Source of the DNA: Haemonchus contortus
Taxonomy: Eukaryota; Nematoda; Chromadorea; Rhabditida; Trichostrongylidae
DNA length: 64,000 nt
Reading direction: 5' to 3'
Assembly (NCBI GenBank): GCA_000469685.2
Contig: LS997566.1
Span: 35,818,420-35,882,419 of the forward strand
Positions 35,611 to 46,506 of this stretch are shown here, piece after piece. How positions within the stretch are numbered: the stretch's first letter is position 1; each line of letters starts with the position of its first letter. A program made the position numbers and the translations under genes. Under the pieces are notes generated by a model that had not been told where the DNA came from, ran no database searches, and saw only the letters and a program-made list of their open reading frames with translations.

Positions 35611-36480
35611 ACTTCTCACCGTAGTGACCGTCCGGCCACTCTACCAGCACCTTGATAACCCCGGCCACTTACTGTACTACTTACTCAACACCATTTGAAA
35701 ACACTATCTTTTCCGTCATTTTTCTCTTTCTGGCTGTTTTTGGCGGTGAGTCTTTCCGGCTATCCACTTCTCCTTTCCCTGGCTTGGGCACACCTGATCC
35801 GGCCGGCCTTCTTCTTTTCTGAGGGTCCTCCTCTCTCTCCCAAAAGGTCACCCTCTTCTTTATCTGGTCCGCATGGGCCATCCGACTACGGTGCCGTAAT
35901 GCACTCCGGTATTCGATCCCACCTTTTCCAGGATGACCCCTGGAACACATTTCTCATGTCGGCTTTAATAACTACACGAATGCACTTGCTGCCCTACTTC
36001 AAATTTCCTTTCCTTCGCCTCCTTGTCATACTGCTCCTTCATCTGCCTCATCTGGGGGTCAATATCGGGTTACTAGGGCCTTCATCAAATCCATCGTCGT
36101 TCTCAACGAACGTCTCATTAACACTTCTGCCGGAGAGGTCCCCGTCACCGGGTGCTCCGTTACCCTACAGCGCGTTTCAAAAGTATGTGCACACCCAACA
36201 TTTTGTTTTTTGGGGATGCCATTGCTTTCCGTAACCTGTGACCTTCACCATTCAATTCCTTGTGTGCGATAACATACGAACACTTTTTCTGAGAAACATA
36301 GCTGTTGACACAATTTTTTATTAAAGAAAAAATTTTTGCTTTGTTCCAAAAGTATGCGCAAACTTAGCAAAAAAAAAACCGCAAACCTAAATTTCTATAG
36401 AGGTTATCGACTACGAGGATTCGTTCGAGAAGTTTCGTTATGGTAGGTTCTTTAGTTACCTTTGAAATGAAAAATTTTGA

Positions 36481-37020
36481 GTGTGCACATCCTTTCAGAA
36501 CGGCAAATGGGCCGTTCTTTTTCATGCATTGCTAGATTCATTCGAGACACTGGCAGTTATCGCCCGCAACCCTTTCAGTGCTCAGGGCAACAGAAGAATA
36601 GCCCGTCTCGTGGCGAATACTTATTTGTCTGCGAGTCAGATCCGAGCTCAGATGGGTTTATCAGTCTCGCGTACGACCGTCTGGCGCTCTATCCGCTCTG
36701 TAAGTTTATCACACGAGAGATGATGAAGAAGGCTACTCGACCCAGTACTCGCCACAAGCTGACAAGTCTGAAGTTTGCTCGTAGGAACATGGCAACATCA
36801 TGGAGCAAGGTACGGTTGTCCGAGAATTTTCGCCTGTTTTTACAACGAACAACGTGTTGTACCCATTTTGTTATTAAATGATCTTCTCTGATAAAAAGAA
36901 GTTCAATCTCGATGGGCCAGATAGATTTCGTCGTTGCTGCAGGGACCTTCGCCGAGAGCCACTCGTATTTTTAAGAAGGAGTTTTGAAGGAGGCTCTTTG
37001 ATGGTCTGGGGGAGCAAACT
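36481..37020 (+). pseudogene. Tc3-like transposase, N-terminal half
   Basis: The helix-turn-helix region (NRRIARLVANTYLSASQIRA, then TTVWRSIRSV) is followed, after frameshifts, by the first catalytic motif FSDKKKFNLDGPD (about 36880-36925) and SLMVWGS (about 37000). The second and third catalytic acidic residues are absent because the sequence turns into an inverted copy of its own N-terminal half (37069-37311, minus strand). It would have bound terminal repeats and cut at TA sites when intact. Confidence 0.82.
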
Positions 37021-37655
37021 TCAGACTTGTCAGCTTGTGGCGAGTACTGGGTCGAGTAGCCTTCTTCATCATCTCTCGTGTGTTATACTTACAGAGCGGA
37101 TAGAGCGCCAAACGGTCGTACACGAGACTGATAAACCCATCTGAGCTCGGATCTGACTCGCAGACAAAGAAGTATTCGCCACAAGACGGGCTATTCTCCT
37201 GTTGCCCTGAGCACTGAAAGGGTTGCGGGCGATAACTGCCAGGGTCTCGAATGAATCTAGCAATGCATGAAAAAGAACGGCCCATTTGCCGTTCTGAAAG
37301 GATGTGCACACTCAAAATTTTTCATTTCAAAGGTAACTAAAGAACCTACCATAACGAAACTTCTCGAATGATTCCTCGTAGTCGATAACCTTTATAGAAA
37401 TTACGGGGCCCCATTGATTTCTGATCTAGGTTAAATTTTTGTTTTTTGCTAAGTTTGCGCATACTTTTGGAACAAAGAAAAAATTTTTCTTCAATAAAAA
37501 ATTGTGTTAGCAGCTACGATGTTTTCTCAGAAAAAGTGTTCGTATGTTATCGCACACAAGGAACTGAATGGTGAAGGTCACAGGTTACAGAAAGCAAAGG
37601 TATCCAAAAAAAAAACAAAATTTTGGGTGTGCACATACTTTTGAAACGCACTGTA

Positions 37656-37945
37656 GGGTAACGGAGCACCCGGTGACGGGGTCCTCTCTGGCAGAAGTGT
37701 TAATGGGACGTTCGTTGAGAGCGACGATGGATTTTATGAAGGCCCTAGTAACCCGATGTTGACCCCCAGATGAGGCAGATGAAGGAGCAGAAGGCGAAGG
37801 AAAGGAAATTCGAAGTAGGGCAGCAAGTGTATTTGCGTAGTTATTAAAACCGACATGAGAAATGAATTCCAGGGGTCATCCTGGAAAAGGTGGGATCGAA
37901 TACCCGAGTGCATTACGGCACCGGTAGTCGGATGGCCCATGCGGT
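37656..37945. repeat. Inverted duplicate of gypsy integrase C-terminal region
   Basis: This is a reverse-orientation copy of 35870-36165 (GGTAACGGAGCACCCGGTGA, GGATTTTATGAAGGCCCTAG, CAGGGGTCATCCTGGAAAAG), with small indels. It continues the mirror symmetry of the Tc-like block outward into the retrotransposon flank. The inverted copying therefore happened after the transposon had already landed in gypsy. Confidence 0.85.
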
Positions 37946-38054
37946 GATCGAACTCAAGGAATCGAATGGTGAAGGTCACAAGTTGCAGAAAGCTATGGTA
38001 TTCCCAAAAAAAAACAAAATGTTGAGTGTGCACATACTTTTGAAATGCACTGTA

Positions 38055-38452
38055 TATTCAAACAATAAATCTCTCACAGTTGCCTCTAACGTCTTACCAG
38101 CTTTTCGCCCTTTATTGTAACCCTTTCTGAAAGTTCGCACCAATCTTTCCGCCTCCCCGTTAGAGTTGTGGTAATAAGGTAGAATAAAAATCAATTCGAT
38201 TGTCGTTCTTCTACAATACTCCTTGAATTCCTTCGCTATAAATTGTGGCCCATTATCAACCACTATTTGCTCTGGTAGCCCATGAATACTGAAGATATCC
38301 TTCAGCTTTTCTATCGTTTTTTCTGCAGGGCTTGACCCCATTTGCACCACTTCGGGCCATTTTGACTTTGCATCCACTATCACCAACCATCTTCTGCCGT
38401 CAGCGATCTTGGCAAAATCCATATGTAATCTTTGCCAGACTTCTGCTGGCAT
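38055..38452 (-). pseudogene. Gypsy integrase core
   Basis: The minus strand reads WQRLHMDFAKIADGRRWLVI (first catalytic Asp in HMDF), then IVVDNGPQF (second Asp) and HNSNGEAERLVRTFRKG (catalytic Glu), a normal retroviral-type DDE integrase core. It would insert the cDNA copy into host DNA. The downstream part of the domain is cut by the Tc-like block at 38053. The upstream zinc-binding piece lies at 38456-38671 in another frame. Confidence 0.88.
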
Positions 38453-38455
38453 TTC

Positions 38456-38671
38456 TCAGGGATGCAGCGGTGTTCTCCTCCTCTCATTCCCGAAGGTTGC
38501 GCAAATATCACTGGCTTGTGCCATCTTCTGAATATCTTTGTCCATTCCCGGATACCATACCTTCCTTCTGGCTAGCGCCGTCGTCCGAATCCTTCCATAA
38601 TGAATATGGTGTAATACTGCCAATACCATCCTGCGGAACTTCTTCGGAATCACGACTCGGCTACACCACAT
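38456..38671 (-). pseudogene. Gypsy integrase zinc-binding region
   Basis: The minus strand gives VLHHIHYGRIRT, ALARRKVWYPGMDKDIQKM and ICATF. These align with the HHCC region of gypsy integrases (H-x-x-H, then LAR..VWWPGMD). The first Cys of the C-x-x-C pair is not visible, so zinc binding is probably lost. Confidence 0.75.
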
Positions 38672-38866
38672 AAGACACCCTTTATATACATTTATTTCTG
38701 CCTTAATCTTTTCGTACGGTCGTAGCTCCTTTTCTTTTACCCTCAGGGGCTATCCTCCCATTACATACCTGAACACCTTCTTCAGTATCTCGTCCTCTTG
38801 TGTTGCCTTTGCCACTTGTGCTCGTTTAATACCATATATTTCCATGTTTCTGCATCACTTCATTTA

Positions 38867-39388
38867 TCACCATCTGTGAGCTCGGTAATTCCCTAGGATC
38901 TGGCGACCTGATAGCCCATCGGCATTCCCGAATTCCGAGGTCTTCCTGTATCCTATATCGAACGAATACATCATAAGGCGAAGGCTCCAACGGCATAGCC
39001 GTTTTGCTGCAATCGTGGGTATTCCACTTTTTGGTCCAAATATTTTCACCAAAGGTTGGTGGTCCGTTAGCAGGGTGAACTTACGACCATACAAAAATTG
39101 ACTGAATTTTTCTACTCCATACACTATGCCCACAGCCTCTCTTTCAGTTTGAGAGTAATTTCTCTCTTCTTTTGTCAGCGTTCGAGACGCGTACGCTATC
39201 GCTTTCTCTTTCCCATCCGGCATCTTATGATAAATTACTGCCACTATGCCATATTCCGAGGCATCTGTCGCCAAAACTACTGGTATTTGTGGATCATAAT
39301 GAGTTAGAACATCTACTTCTGTCAATCGCTGTTTTATCTGCTTAACCGCATTTCTCTGCTCCTCCTCCCACCAATCCTCGGAACCCAC
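38867..39388 (-). pseudogene. Gypsy RNase H region
   Basis: The minus strand encodes [19 protein letters not shown] (catalytic Asp in TDAS), [20 protein letters not shown] (Glu-containing helix) and [12 protein letters not shown] (Asp in TDH). This is the typical gypsy RNase H with its active-site carboxylates present. It degrades the RNA strand during reverse transcription. The region ends in the tether leading to integrase. Confidence 0.9.
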
Positions 39389-39399
39389 TCCTTTTTTTC

Positions 39400-40458
39400 C
39401 TTAGCCTATTCAGTGGGGCTACCATGGTGGAGAGGTTTGGGATAAATTTACCATAATACTGCACCACTCCCAAAAACGATTCAACTTGCTTCAAATTCTT
39501 CGGATCAGGCATACTTAACATAGCCTGCCTGGTTATGGTCGTACTCCTTGGGCAACTACAATATGCCCTAAAAATTCCTTCCTAAAAAATCTCTTCCTTC
39601 AAGAACTCACACTTCTCTCGTTTCGGTTTAAACCCTGCTTTTCTCAATCGTTTCAACACTTCTCTCAACCGCGCCAAATGCGTGACATCATCTGGGGTTG
39701 TTACTGTAATATCATCCAAATATATAATAACTCCTTCTATTTCAGTTCAAGTAACTTCCATAATCCTTTGAAATATCGCCGGAATGCCGAATGGGACTCT
39801 ATTGTACACAAACATCCCTCTATGGGTATTGATTGTTGTATATTTTTAGACTCCGGATCTAATTCTAATTGCATATACGCATCAGACAAATCCATCTTGG
39901 AAAATTTCTTTTCTCCATTTAACATATGAAACAAATCATCAGGTTTCGGTAGTGGATACTGTTTGATGTCTAACTGAGGGTTGATCGTCACTTTATAATC
40001 TCAACTAATCTTATTTTCCCTTCTGGCTTGGGGACCACCACTAGTAGTGTAGCCCATTTCGAATGTTCTACTCTCGTGAGCGTACCATTATCTTCTAATT
40101 CCTGTAACTTAGCCACAACTTTAGGCCTTGAAGCAACGGGGACCGGTCGTACTGTGCTTAATTCGGGCTTTTCTATACCCTCTTTCAGCTTCAGTGGCAC
40201 TTTTGCTGTTGTACATCTACCCAGTCCTTTCTGGAATAGTACTTGGTTTTCTTCTAGTAGGCTCTTAATCTTCTCACGCAACTGCTCCTTCGTATAACAC
40301 GGTTTTCCCTCCATACTTCGCACATGGGGTCCGCAATCTCTCTGGAGCTTCCTAATCATGTCTCGGCCACACAGTGGGTGGTTGGCCGTATGTAACACAT
40401 AGACTTCCATCGTTACTTCTCGTCCCTCGAACTGCAAATTCACTGAACATCGGGTCAA
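39400..40458 (-). pseudogene. Gypsy reverse transcriptase with upstream linker
   Basis: From right to left: a linker (TANHPLCGRDMI, KIKSLLEENQVLFQKGLG), the PVPVASRPKVV segment, KPEGKIRL, then QLDIKQYPLPKPDDLF and KFSKMDLSDAYMQL (first catalytic Asp). GVIIYLDDITV follows near 39710-39730 (catalytic YLDD), and a thumb region reads VESFLGVVQYYGKFIPNLS. At least two frame shifts separate the parts. The active-site residues themselves are intact. Confidence 0.9.
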
Positions 40459-40520
40459 AACTGATAGGGCTATTTCTGTAAGCCGTAGCCTCCAGTTTGG
40501 TCGGTTTCATTTCTGTCTCG

Positions 40521-40902
40521 GGTGAAAATGTAGTTGGGGGGGGCACCCATCCGATGGTCAGTTTATCAAAAAATGAACTCAGTATAACGTGTTAGTCCTC
40601 GTTATATCAGCACTGTATCGGATGCGTAGAGGATGATGGGAACCGATCACCTCAGCTCTTTTATGCGGTTCCAGCTGAGAAAATTTAGTTTCCCAAATAG
40701 GCCTAGGTAGGAGTACCTGGATGGCTGGGATGATTACCTCCTGCAAAAAAAAGAAGTTTTCACCGCGGTGCTCCTTCCCTACGAAAGCCCTTACTAAAAA
40801 TCTGGCATATCCGTGACATAGCACGGCATAACGCGTTTCATTAAGTTCATTTCCTGATATACTGACCTTCGGATGGGTGGCCCCCCCAACTACATTTTCA
40901 CC
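40521..40902. mobile_element. MITE with GGTGAAAATGTAGTTG ends, copy 2, in gypsy protease-RT linker
   Basis: The ends are GGTGAAAATGTAGTTGGGG and the inverse. The flanks CTGTCTCG (40513-40520) and CTGTCTTG (40903-40910) form an 8-bp target duplication with one mismatch, as expected for a hAT-type transposase. Removing it with one copy of the duplication rejoins the gypsy frame. It therefore inserted after the retrotransposon did. Confidence 0.87.
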
Positions 40903-40910
40903 CTGTCTTG

Positions 40911-41512
40911 CCTATTTTCTTCTAGGTTGTTTCATCTATAATTGTAACTGTGGCCCCTGTATCGAGCTCAAAATCAACTCTGCTCCCATTCACGATTATG
41001 GGAATCATTATGGCCGGTTTTATGGCCAGTCGCACTCTTGATCCAACTCTACTATAACTTATCGGAGATTCCTCAAACTCTTTCTTCCTTTTTGAGGATC
41101 CCCCGTCTTTTAACGAGGTATTTCCTATGCGATTCCGGCATCTCGCTGTTCGCGCGCTATTACCGTTATTTCTTGTTCTTCTTCGGAATCACTATGCTCC
41201 GTGCACCAGTGTATCTGGCGGGGTGCCTTGATGGGGCATTACCTCATCCGACAAATTTTGGGTAGATGCCCCGGTCGTGAACACAAATTGCAAAACGCTT
41301 TACCCTCGTAAAAACATTGCTTCGCTTATGACTCTAGACTCCGACCTCGATATACATCGAGAGCGGTAGCAAGGTCCTGACCTGCCGAGGAGGCTACACT
41401 TGCCCTGGTGGGTGCTCCAACTATACCGCCCTTTTCGTCCATTTCCTTTCCTGTTGGTGGATAAACTGCCTCTGGCCTTGTGCTTGTAATCCTTAGCTAA
41501 CTGGTGGGCTGT
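40911..41512 (-). pseudogene. Gypsy gag remnant and aspartic protease
   Basis: Near 40940-41010 the minus strand reads VDFELDTGATVTII, the active-site DTG of a retroviral-type aspartic protease. To the right a basic segment (HQLAKDYKHKARGSLSTNRK) looks like the end of gag, but no intact CCHC knuckle is seen. It abuts the 5' LTR directly, so most of gag has been deleted. Confidence 0.75.
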
Positions 41513-41693
41513 TCTTAATTGGCGAGAGAACACGCTGGCGAGTGAATGTTTATTGCTCACCTCTCTTTCTTTTATATAATTCTTCATCCTTCTTCTAGAT
41601 CATTTTGTATCTTCTCCATCTTCCTTCTTCGCACGCCACTTCCAACCATTGTCTATTTTCGCTGGTCTTCATCCCAAACCGATCTACCCTACA
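41513..41693 (-). repeat. 5' LTR of the gypsy-type element
   Basis: See the 3' LTR at 35430-35610. The element is read leftwards, so this LTR would have carried the promoter. No convincing tRNA primer-binding TGG site is adjacent, in keeping with the deletion that removed gag. Confidence 0.82.
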
Positions 41694-41824
41694 GCTTTGA
41701 CTACTCATTCGTAACCCTAAGCGCTTGTGCGCAGAGAGGAAGGCTATTCGGGACCTCAGCACTATGATGGCCATGCGAATGCTTCAAAATGAGAGTGATG
41801 CAGTTTTTTGCCTTATAAAGTGTC

Positions 41825-42125
41825 TCACCAGGGGAGTGTTTCAACTTCCCATGGAAATTTGAGTAGAGACCTAGATATATCGATAGGGCTTGGAAAGTTA
41901 TTAACACATAAGGGAATTAAACTGCAAAATGGGTCTACCAAAAAAGTTGTGAGCGTTCGAAGTTTGCATGTTAAAACATGGAGGGATAGTGCCAGTTGAT
42001 AAGGGCAGTTGCCCGTAATAGTCAGGTGTAGTGGCAGTGACCTCCCTTGCCAGGTGAGCTGTGAGGTTTGCTTCCCGCCGTCGTTTTCACTTTTGCAAAA
42101 CGCGCTTTCATTCGAATAAAAGCTC
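41825..42125 (-). repeat. Dispersed repeat, copy 1 (partner at 46735-48330)
   Basis: In reverse orientation it matches 46770-47012 and 48286-48330: TTGCAAAAGTGAA, GACGGCGGGAAGCAAACC, CGGGCAACTGCC, ACAAACTTCGAATGCTCAC-like text, GACCCATTTTGCAGTTTAAT and CTATCGATATA. It serves as the uninterrupted version of the repeat that the maT-like transposon entered. Confidence 0.8.
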
Positions 42126-42211
42126 CTAACCGTTTTGCTTACTGATCTAAGCCAGCGCTTTGTTTCGGTTATCATTTGCAATCACCTATCTATCACCTAT
42201 CACCACACATA

Positions 42212-42714
42212 CAGTGGCGCTCAAAAGTATTGGACCCAATGGTTCCCCAATCGTAATTTCAGACGTAACTCCTTTCCTACTTGATGTTATCATGCGAAAT
42301 CTCAATATGTGTAGCATGGATGTAGCGTGATTATTTACCGCTATTAACCCTCAATTTGATCTTGTTCCAAATATCCCAGTGGGCTTGAAAACAAAATCAA
42401 CTGGAAATACAGACATTGATTCTTCTAGGAGTTCTTCCCTTTTTGCCATGTCCAAAGTGTATGAGCGTTAATGTCGAAAACAGTAGAGGAAAAAACGCAC
42501 ATAAGGTGCGAATAACTGCAAACGCCACAAACTTGCTTTCAGCAAGGTCTGCAAACGCCTTCTTCTTAGTTATGTTGGCACTGCTGTTTTGCAGTCAGAT
42601 GGTGTTGGATAGTGTGAACTATGCTTCAGTCAATCATATCAAAATTTCATGCAACTTGCTCATCTGAGAAAAAGGTTACGGCCGAAAAACTGCGGATACT
42701 TTTAAGCGCTACTG
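42212..42714. mobile_element. Tc1-like MITE (503 bp), second copy
   Basis: The ends are CAGTGGCGCTCAAAAGTATT and the inverse of CAGTAGCGCTTAAAAGTAT, with TA at 42210-42211 and 42715-42716. It is a full-length relative, in inverse orientation, of the element at 4843-5340. The interior (GCAAACGCCACAAACTTGCT, ATAGTGTGAACTATGCTTCA) shows no coding capacity. Confidence 0.87.
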
Positions 42715-44035
42715 TATTTAAAATTCCTTGAGTTGGAAGGGGAAACCCAAATCATCTAAAACAGATATGCGTGAAAGACTGAATATTGATGGAACAACCA
42801 AGAAATAAGTGTAGCAGATATGTTGTTCACAAAATGCGAACAGCATGAACATGCAGCCAATTCGAGACCAAAAAATACACGGCTTCTCTACCCATTCTTT
42901 GGATTGTTCAGCAATGTTGAGCTTTCTTTCCAAAGCTCCACGTCTTTTCTGTAACGCTATTCCATTTCCAACAGCGAAACGCACATACCCACAACCAAAG
43001 TGTAGTTGGGCCCAGCCATCTCCGGCGTTGGACGTTATGGCGACCGGTGAGAGGCGAAGAAATCTCGGGTTGCGCAGGGCGCTTTGGATTTTGGACTGTG
43101 ACAGCACTCCCTCCACACGACACAGAGCCTGTTTCTTACTCTATACTTCTATCGAGAACGCGGGACAGTCTCATCCAATGCCGCTCCCCATGAGCTCTCG
43201 ATGCGGCTACTCACATTCAATACCATGTGATTGCGCTGAGAAACCAAGAGCAGGAGAACCGACGTGCGACGAATGAACAATGGAACCCTCATCATTCGTG
43301 GTAAGAGCTTCCATCTCGAATCGTCGGCGGCGTTGGTTTCGTCGTGAAGATAACTGTCGTCTATCTTCTCACGAGATCCTGTCTCCTCGCTTTGTAATCC
43401 TACGCCTACGACATACGCACATGAAGACCATTGCTATCGTCAACTGCTCTCCACACTCTAGAGCTGACGGAGAAGAGCTCGATGCGTTTTACGACCAGCT
43501 TGAGGAAATCATCCATCGAAAAGTATTTTTACAGACTCGTTGCTGGAGATTTCAACGCTAGGCTTGGCGAAGCACAAGAGGATGAGTTCAGGATTGGAAA
43601 GTTGGGAATGAGGGACAGGAACGAGAACGGAAACCGTCTAGCGGGACTCCTGTCTGCGGCTCGACTCTTCCATGGAAATTCTTTCTTCCAGAAGAAGGAA
43701 CATCGCCGCTGGACATGGGAGTCTCCAAACGGTACAACTCATGCTAAGTGGACCACATATTAACAAATAGAAAGTGGTGCTTACGAGATTTTGGTGTGGT
43801 ACCATCTTTTTGCAGTGGTTCCGATCATCGACTCCTTCGCACTAACCAGGAAAGGATCCCAACTCGAAGTGGCCATTTGAAATAAGACCTATACTGCTAG
43901 ACGTGTTTTTGGGCGCTGAATTCAAATCCGCTTTCCAAATCTGCCAACCGATTCTCTGAACGGGGTTATGAGGGTGGTTTTAGGTGACATTACATGAGAA
44001 AACTTAAATTACATGGAAGCAGCTCACTCCTCAAC

Positions 44036-44112
44036 GGCGGCTTGGTGTAGTGGTAAGCGTGACGCTTCATAGGCGAGAGGCTAGAGTTCGAGTTTTGTGG
44101 GGGACCGAGTTT
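44036..44112 (+). pseudogene. tRNA-like sequence in the left arm of the palindromic element
   Basis: GGCTTGGTGTAGTGGTAAGC resembles an A box/D arm. CGCTTCATAGGCG forms a short anticodon stem with loop TTCATAG (would read CAT), and AGAGTTCGAGTTTT resembles a B box whose 3' strand has decayed from C to T. The acceptor stem does not close, so it is probably not a working tRNA. Its inverse is in the other arm (44741-44818). Confidence 0.5.
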
Positions 44113-44740
44113 TTTGTTTTATATAGAATTTTCACCTCCAGGACTGGAAAATACTCTCATGGTGATTTTATCACGTTTATGACCTTTTAAGGCTTTTACC
44201 AATATTTATCCACTTGGAGTAATACTTCAGTTTTACTCGCATGCCCATGCACTCTATATTCACAGCAGGATTCACGGTAGGGTAATTTTGCCATTTTATG
44301 AACAAATGTGATACTCTAGCACGAAATTCTTGGAACAAAGAATTTTTTCACAATGGGAGGAAGGGATGAAAAAATACTCGTCACAGCCCATTGCTGTACA
44401 CTCACCAGGGTGTCATTTCCTTCATCTGCTTTGTGGAGGTAAAACGCAATGAATAGCTTTCTGGTTTTTGAATGATGTCCACGAGTCCACAATCAACAGT
44501 GCCGGTGTAGGTGAGTCTGGATCTGCCACGTACCATCGCACCTAATCTAGCATCAACACCCAACTAGCAACATCATTGCTCATCATATGCGTTTTACCCC
44601 CGCGGACCTCCAAATTTTGTGCAATTTCCCACTAGGTAAGTAGGAGAAGGTATTAGCAAAGCACTAAAGGTTATAAAACCTGATAAAATCACCATGAGAG
44701 TATTTTCCCGTCCTAGAGGGAAAAACTCTATATAATGCAA

Positions 44741-44818
44741 AAACTCGATCCCCTACAAAACCCGAACCCCAGCCTCTCGCCCATGAAGCGTCACGCATAC
44801 CACTACACCAAGCCGCCG
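44741..44818 (-). pseudogene. tRNA-like sequence in the right arm of the palindromic element
   Basis: The minus strand reads GGCTTGGTGTAGTGGTATGC, CGCTTCATGGGCG and GGGGTTCGGGTTTT: a second, slightly different version of the left-arm sequence. The B box is closer to consensus here, but the T stem still relies on G-T pairs and the acceptor stem is not convincing. Confidence 0.5.
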
Positions 44819-46439
44819 TTGAGGAGTGAGCTGCTTCCATGTAATTTAAATTTTCTCATGTAATGTCACCTAAAACCACTCTCATAACTCCGTGCAGAGA
44901 ATCGCTCGACAGATTCGGAAAGCGGATTTGAATTCAGCGCCCAAAAACACGTCTAGCAGTATAGGTCTTAATTCAAATGGCCACTTCGAGTTGGGATCCT
45001 TCCCTGGTAAGATCAGATTCAGTCACAAGCTGAAAAAGATTTCGCAACATCGCGCCAAGAGCTTCAAGCTTGTTGTATACGACGGAAATGTTCTGAATGA
45101 CGTCTTGTCCCGATATGACCGGCAGGTCCTGTCCTGGATGGCCCGGCCGAAGACTACATTGCGCTGGTTCGGGGTCACGCCACTTGTGCCGAACTGGCTA
45201 AGCTTCCGCGAAAGGATACCTCCGCTCGCATCTCAGATGCGACAAAGGATCTCTTCAGAACAAGAAGAAGCCTGAGGCTTGACCAGAACGCCACACATCT
45301 CAAAAGGCTGCAAGCGAATATCAGCTGCAGACAAACAATGCGGCGAGTCCTTCAGCTATACAGGGAGAGGAGACTACTGGAGGCAGCCCTGATCAGAACT
45401 AGTCTGAGACAATGCCATCGGGATCTTTAGGACCACACTATTTCACTTTCGTGCTTGAAGAAGGAGGACGGAACACTCACAACATTGAGATTCGAGTTAC
45501 ACGGAGTTTTTACACCAAACTCTACCGATCCACGACGCGCGTGCGAAAACCTAAAATCCGCACTGGCGGAACAGCACCTTGGATCCTACCTTCGGAGGTG
45601 AGAGTTGCGATTGCGAGCATGAAAAGGGGCACAACTCTAGGCCAAGACAAAATCTCAGCCGAGCTACTCCATAAGGAGGCTACGGACTTCATGCACTTCT
45701 CGCAGCACATATAAAATCCTACCTCCAGAAGGAGAAGATTCCCGACCAGTGGAGGAACTCGCGGATGCTCACTCTTCACAAGAAGGGAGACCGGGATGAT
45801 CTTCGCAATTACCGCCCAGTAAGCTTGTTAAGGGTGCTTAACAATCTACTCACGAGATCGTTCTGGCCCGCATATCGCGAACGCTGGACGAAGCCCAACC
45901 TGTAGAGCAGGCCGGATTTGAGAGATTCGGCTGCTTAGACCACATCCAAGCGGTCGCAATGGTCATCGAAGTGTGCCGAAAATTCCGGATGCCTCTTGTC
46001 CTTACCTTTGTCGACTATGAAAAAGCTTTTGACAGCGTAGAACGAATGCGGACCTGTCAGCACTGGTCGATCAAGGAGTGGACCCTCCCTACATCAGAAC
46101 TGCAGCAGTCGCTGCAGCGCGACGGTGAAGCTGTTCCAACGACCTCCCCCCATTCCCACAGGGGAGGGTGTGAGACAAGGCGACACTATCTCGCCGAAGC
46201 TATTCACAGCCGCGCTGCAGTGGGTTATGAGGTCGCTCAATTAGGACGAAAAGGGCATTCGTGTGAACGGACGGTTCTCTCAAATCTCCGCTTTGCGGAC
46301 GACATCGTTCTCTTTTCAAGCAGCATTGCGGAAGCTGAGACTATGCTTGCTGACTTGATGGTTTGTTAACTGCTGTTTTAACGCCGCAGTGCGCGAAGCG
46401 AAAGTCTCACAAGGTTGGCGATATGTGGGCAAAACTCCA

Positions 46440-46506
46440 GTCTCGGACGGGACCCGAACCCGTACTTGTTCTGGGACAGTGCTCTTATCCCTTACACTAC
46501 CGAGAC
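46440..46506 (-). pseudogene. tRNA-like pseudogene in the deleted part of the RTE element
   Basis: On the minus strand GTCTCGG pairs with CCGAGAC (perfect 7-bp acceptor) and ACGGGTTCGGGTCCCGT is a perfect T arm. A D-arm-like GTAGTGTAAGGGATAAGAGC is present. The anticodon arm (ACTGTCCCAGAACAAGT) does not give a normal 5-bp stem and 7-nt loop. It could be a tRNA pseudogene or the head of a tRNA-derived SINE. It sits where the RTE has lost its post-RT segment. Confidence 0.6.

Larger units (their letters stand above)
36168..38052. mobile_element. Rearranged Tc3-like transposon block inside gypsy integrase
   Basis: Outer ends are CAGCGCGTTTCAAAAGTATG and the inverse of CAGTGCATTTCAAAAGTATG, with TA on each side (36166-36167 and 38053-38054). 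Joining the flanks at one TA restores the integrase frame, so the block entered as a Tc-type insertion. Inside, 36168-36779 (end plus transposase N-terminal half) is mirrored at 37014-37653. A unique centre holds the FSDKKKFNLDGPD motif and a MVWG motif of a Tc3-like transposase. After the second end comes an inverted piece of gypsy (37656-37945), then a third transposon end (about 37946-38052). The C-terminal half of the transposase is missing. Confidence 0.85.
35430..41693 (-). mobile_element. Ty3/gypsy-type LTR retrotransposon, broken by later insertions
   Basis: Two similar short LTRs (35430-35610 and about 41513-41693) bracket pol sequence read on the minus strand. Flanks show GCTTT at 35425-35429 and 41694-41698, a plausible 5-bp target duplication. 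Reading from right to left the order is a gag remnant, protease (DTGATV), reverse transcriptase (YLDD), RNase H, integrase zinc-binding region, integrase core and C-terminal tail. This is the gypsy order, with integrase last. Most of gag is missing next to the 5' LTR, several frames are shifted, and two foreign insertions split the coding region. No envelope gene is evident. It is an inactive copy. Confidence 0.9.
43846..45007. mobile_element. 1162-bp palindromic element with TAA target duplication (Harbinger-like)
   Basis: Both arms (about 43846-44175 and 44680-45007) are near-perfect inverted copies, ending CCAGGAAAGGATCCCAACTC and GAGTTGGGATCCTTCCCTGG. TAA flanks both sides (43843-43845, 45008-45010). 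Taking the element out with one TAA joins SDHRLLR to KIRFSHKL in the RTE frame, so the boundaries are exact. The 3-bp TWA-type duplication points to a PIF/Harbinger-type transposase acting in trans. Each arm carries a tRNA-like sequence. There is no open frame of note in the centre. Confidence 0.9.

Noticed and set aside
35681..36234. 179-codon + strand frame at the left end of the gypsy element as an envelope-like protein
   Set aside because: It is the antisense shadow of the integrase C-terminal region, which is clearly coding on the minus strand.
42718..43116. Minus-strand 132-codon frame as a gene
   Set aside because: It overlaps the 5' region of the + strand RTE element and has no recognisable domain.
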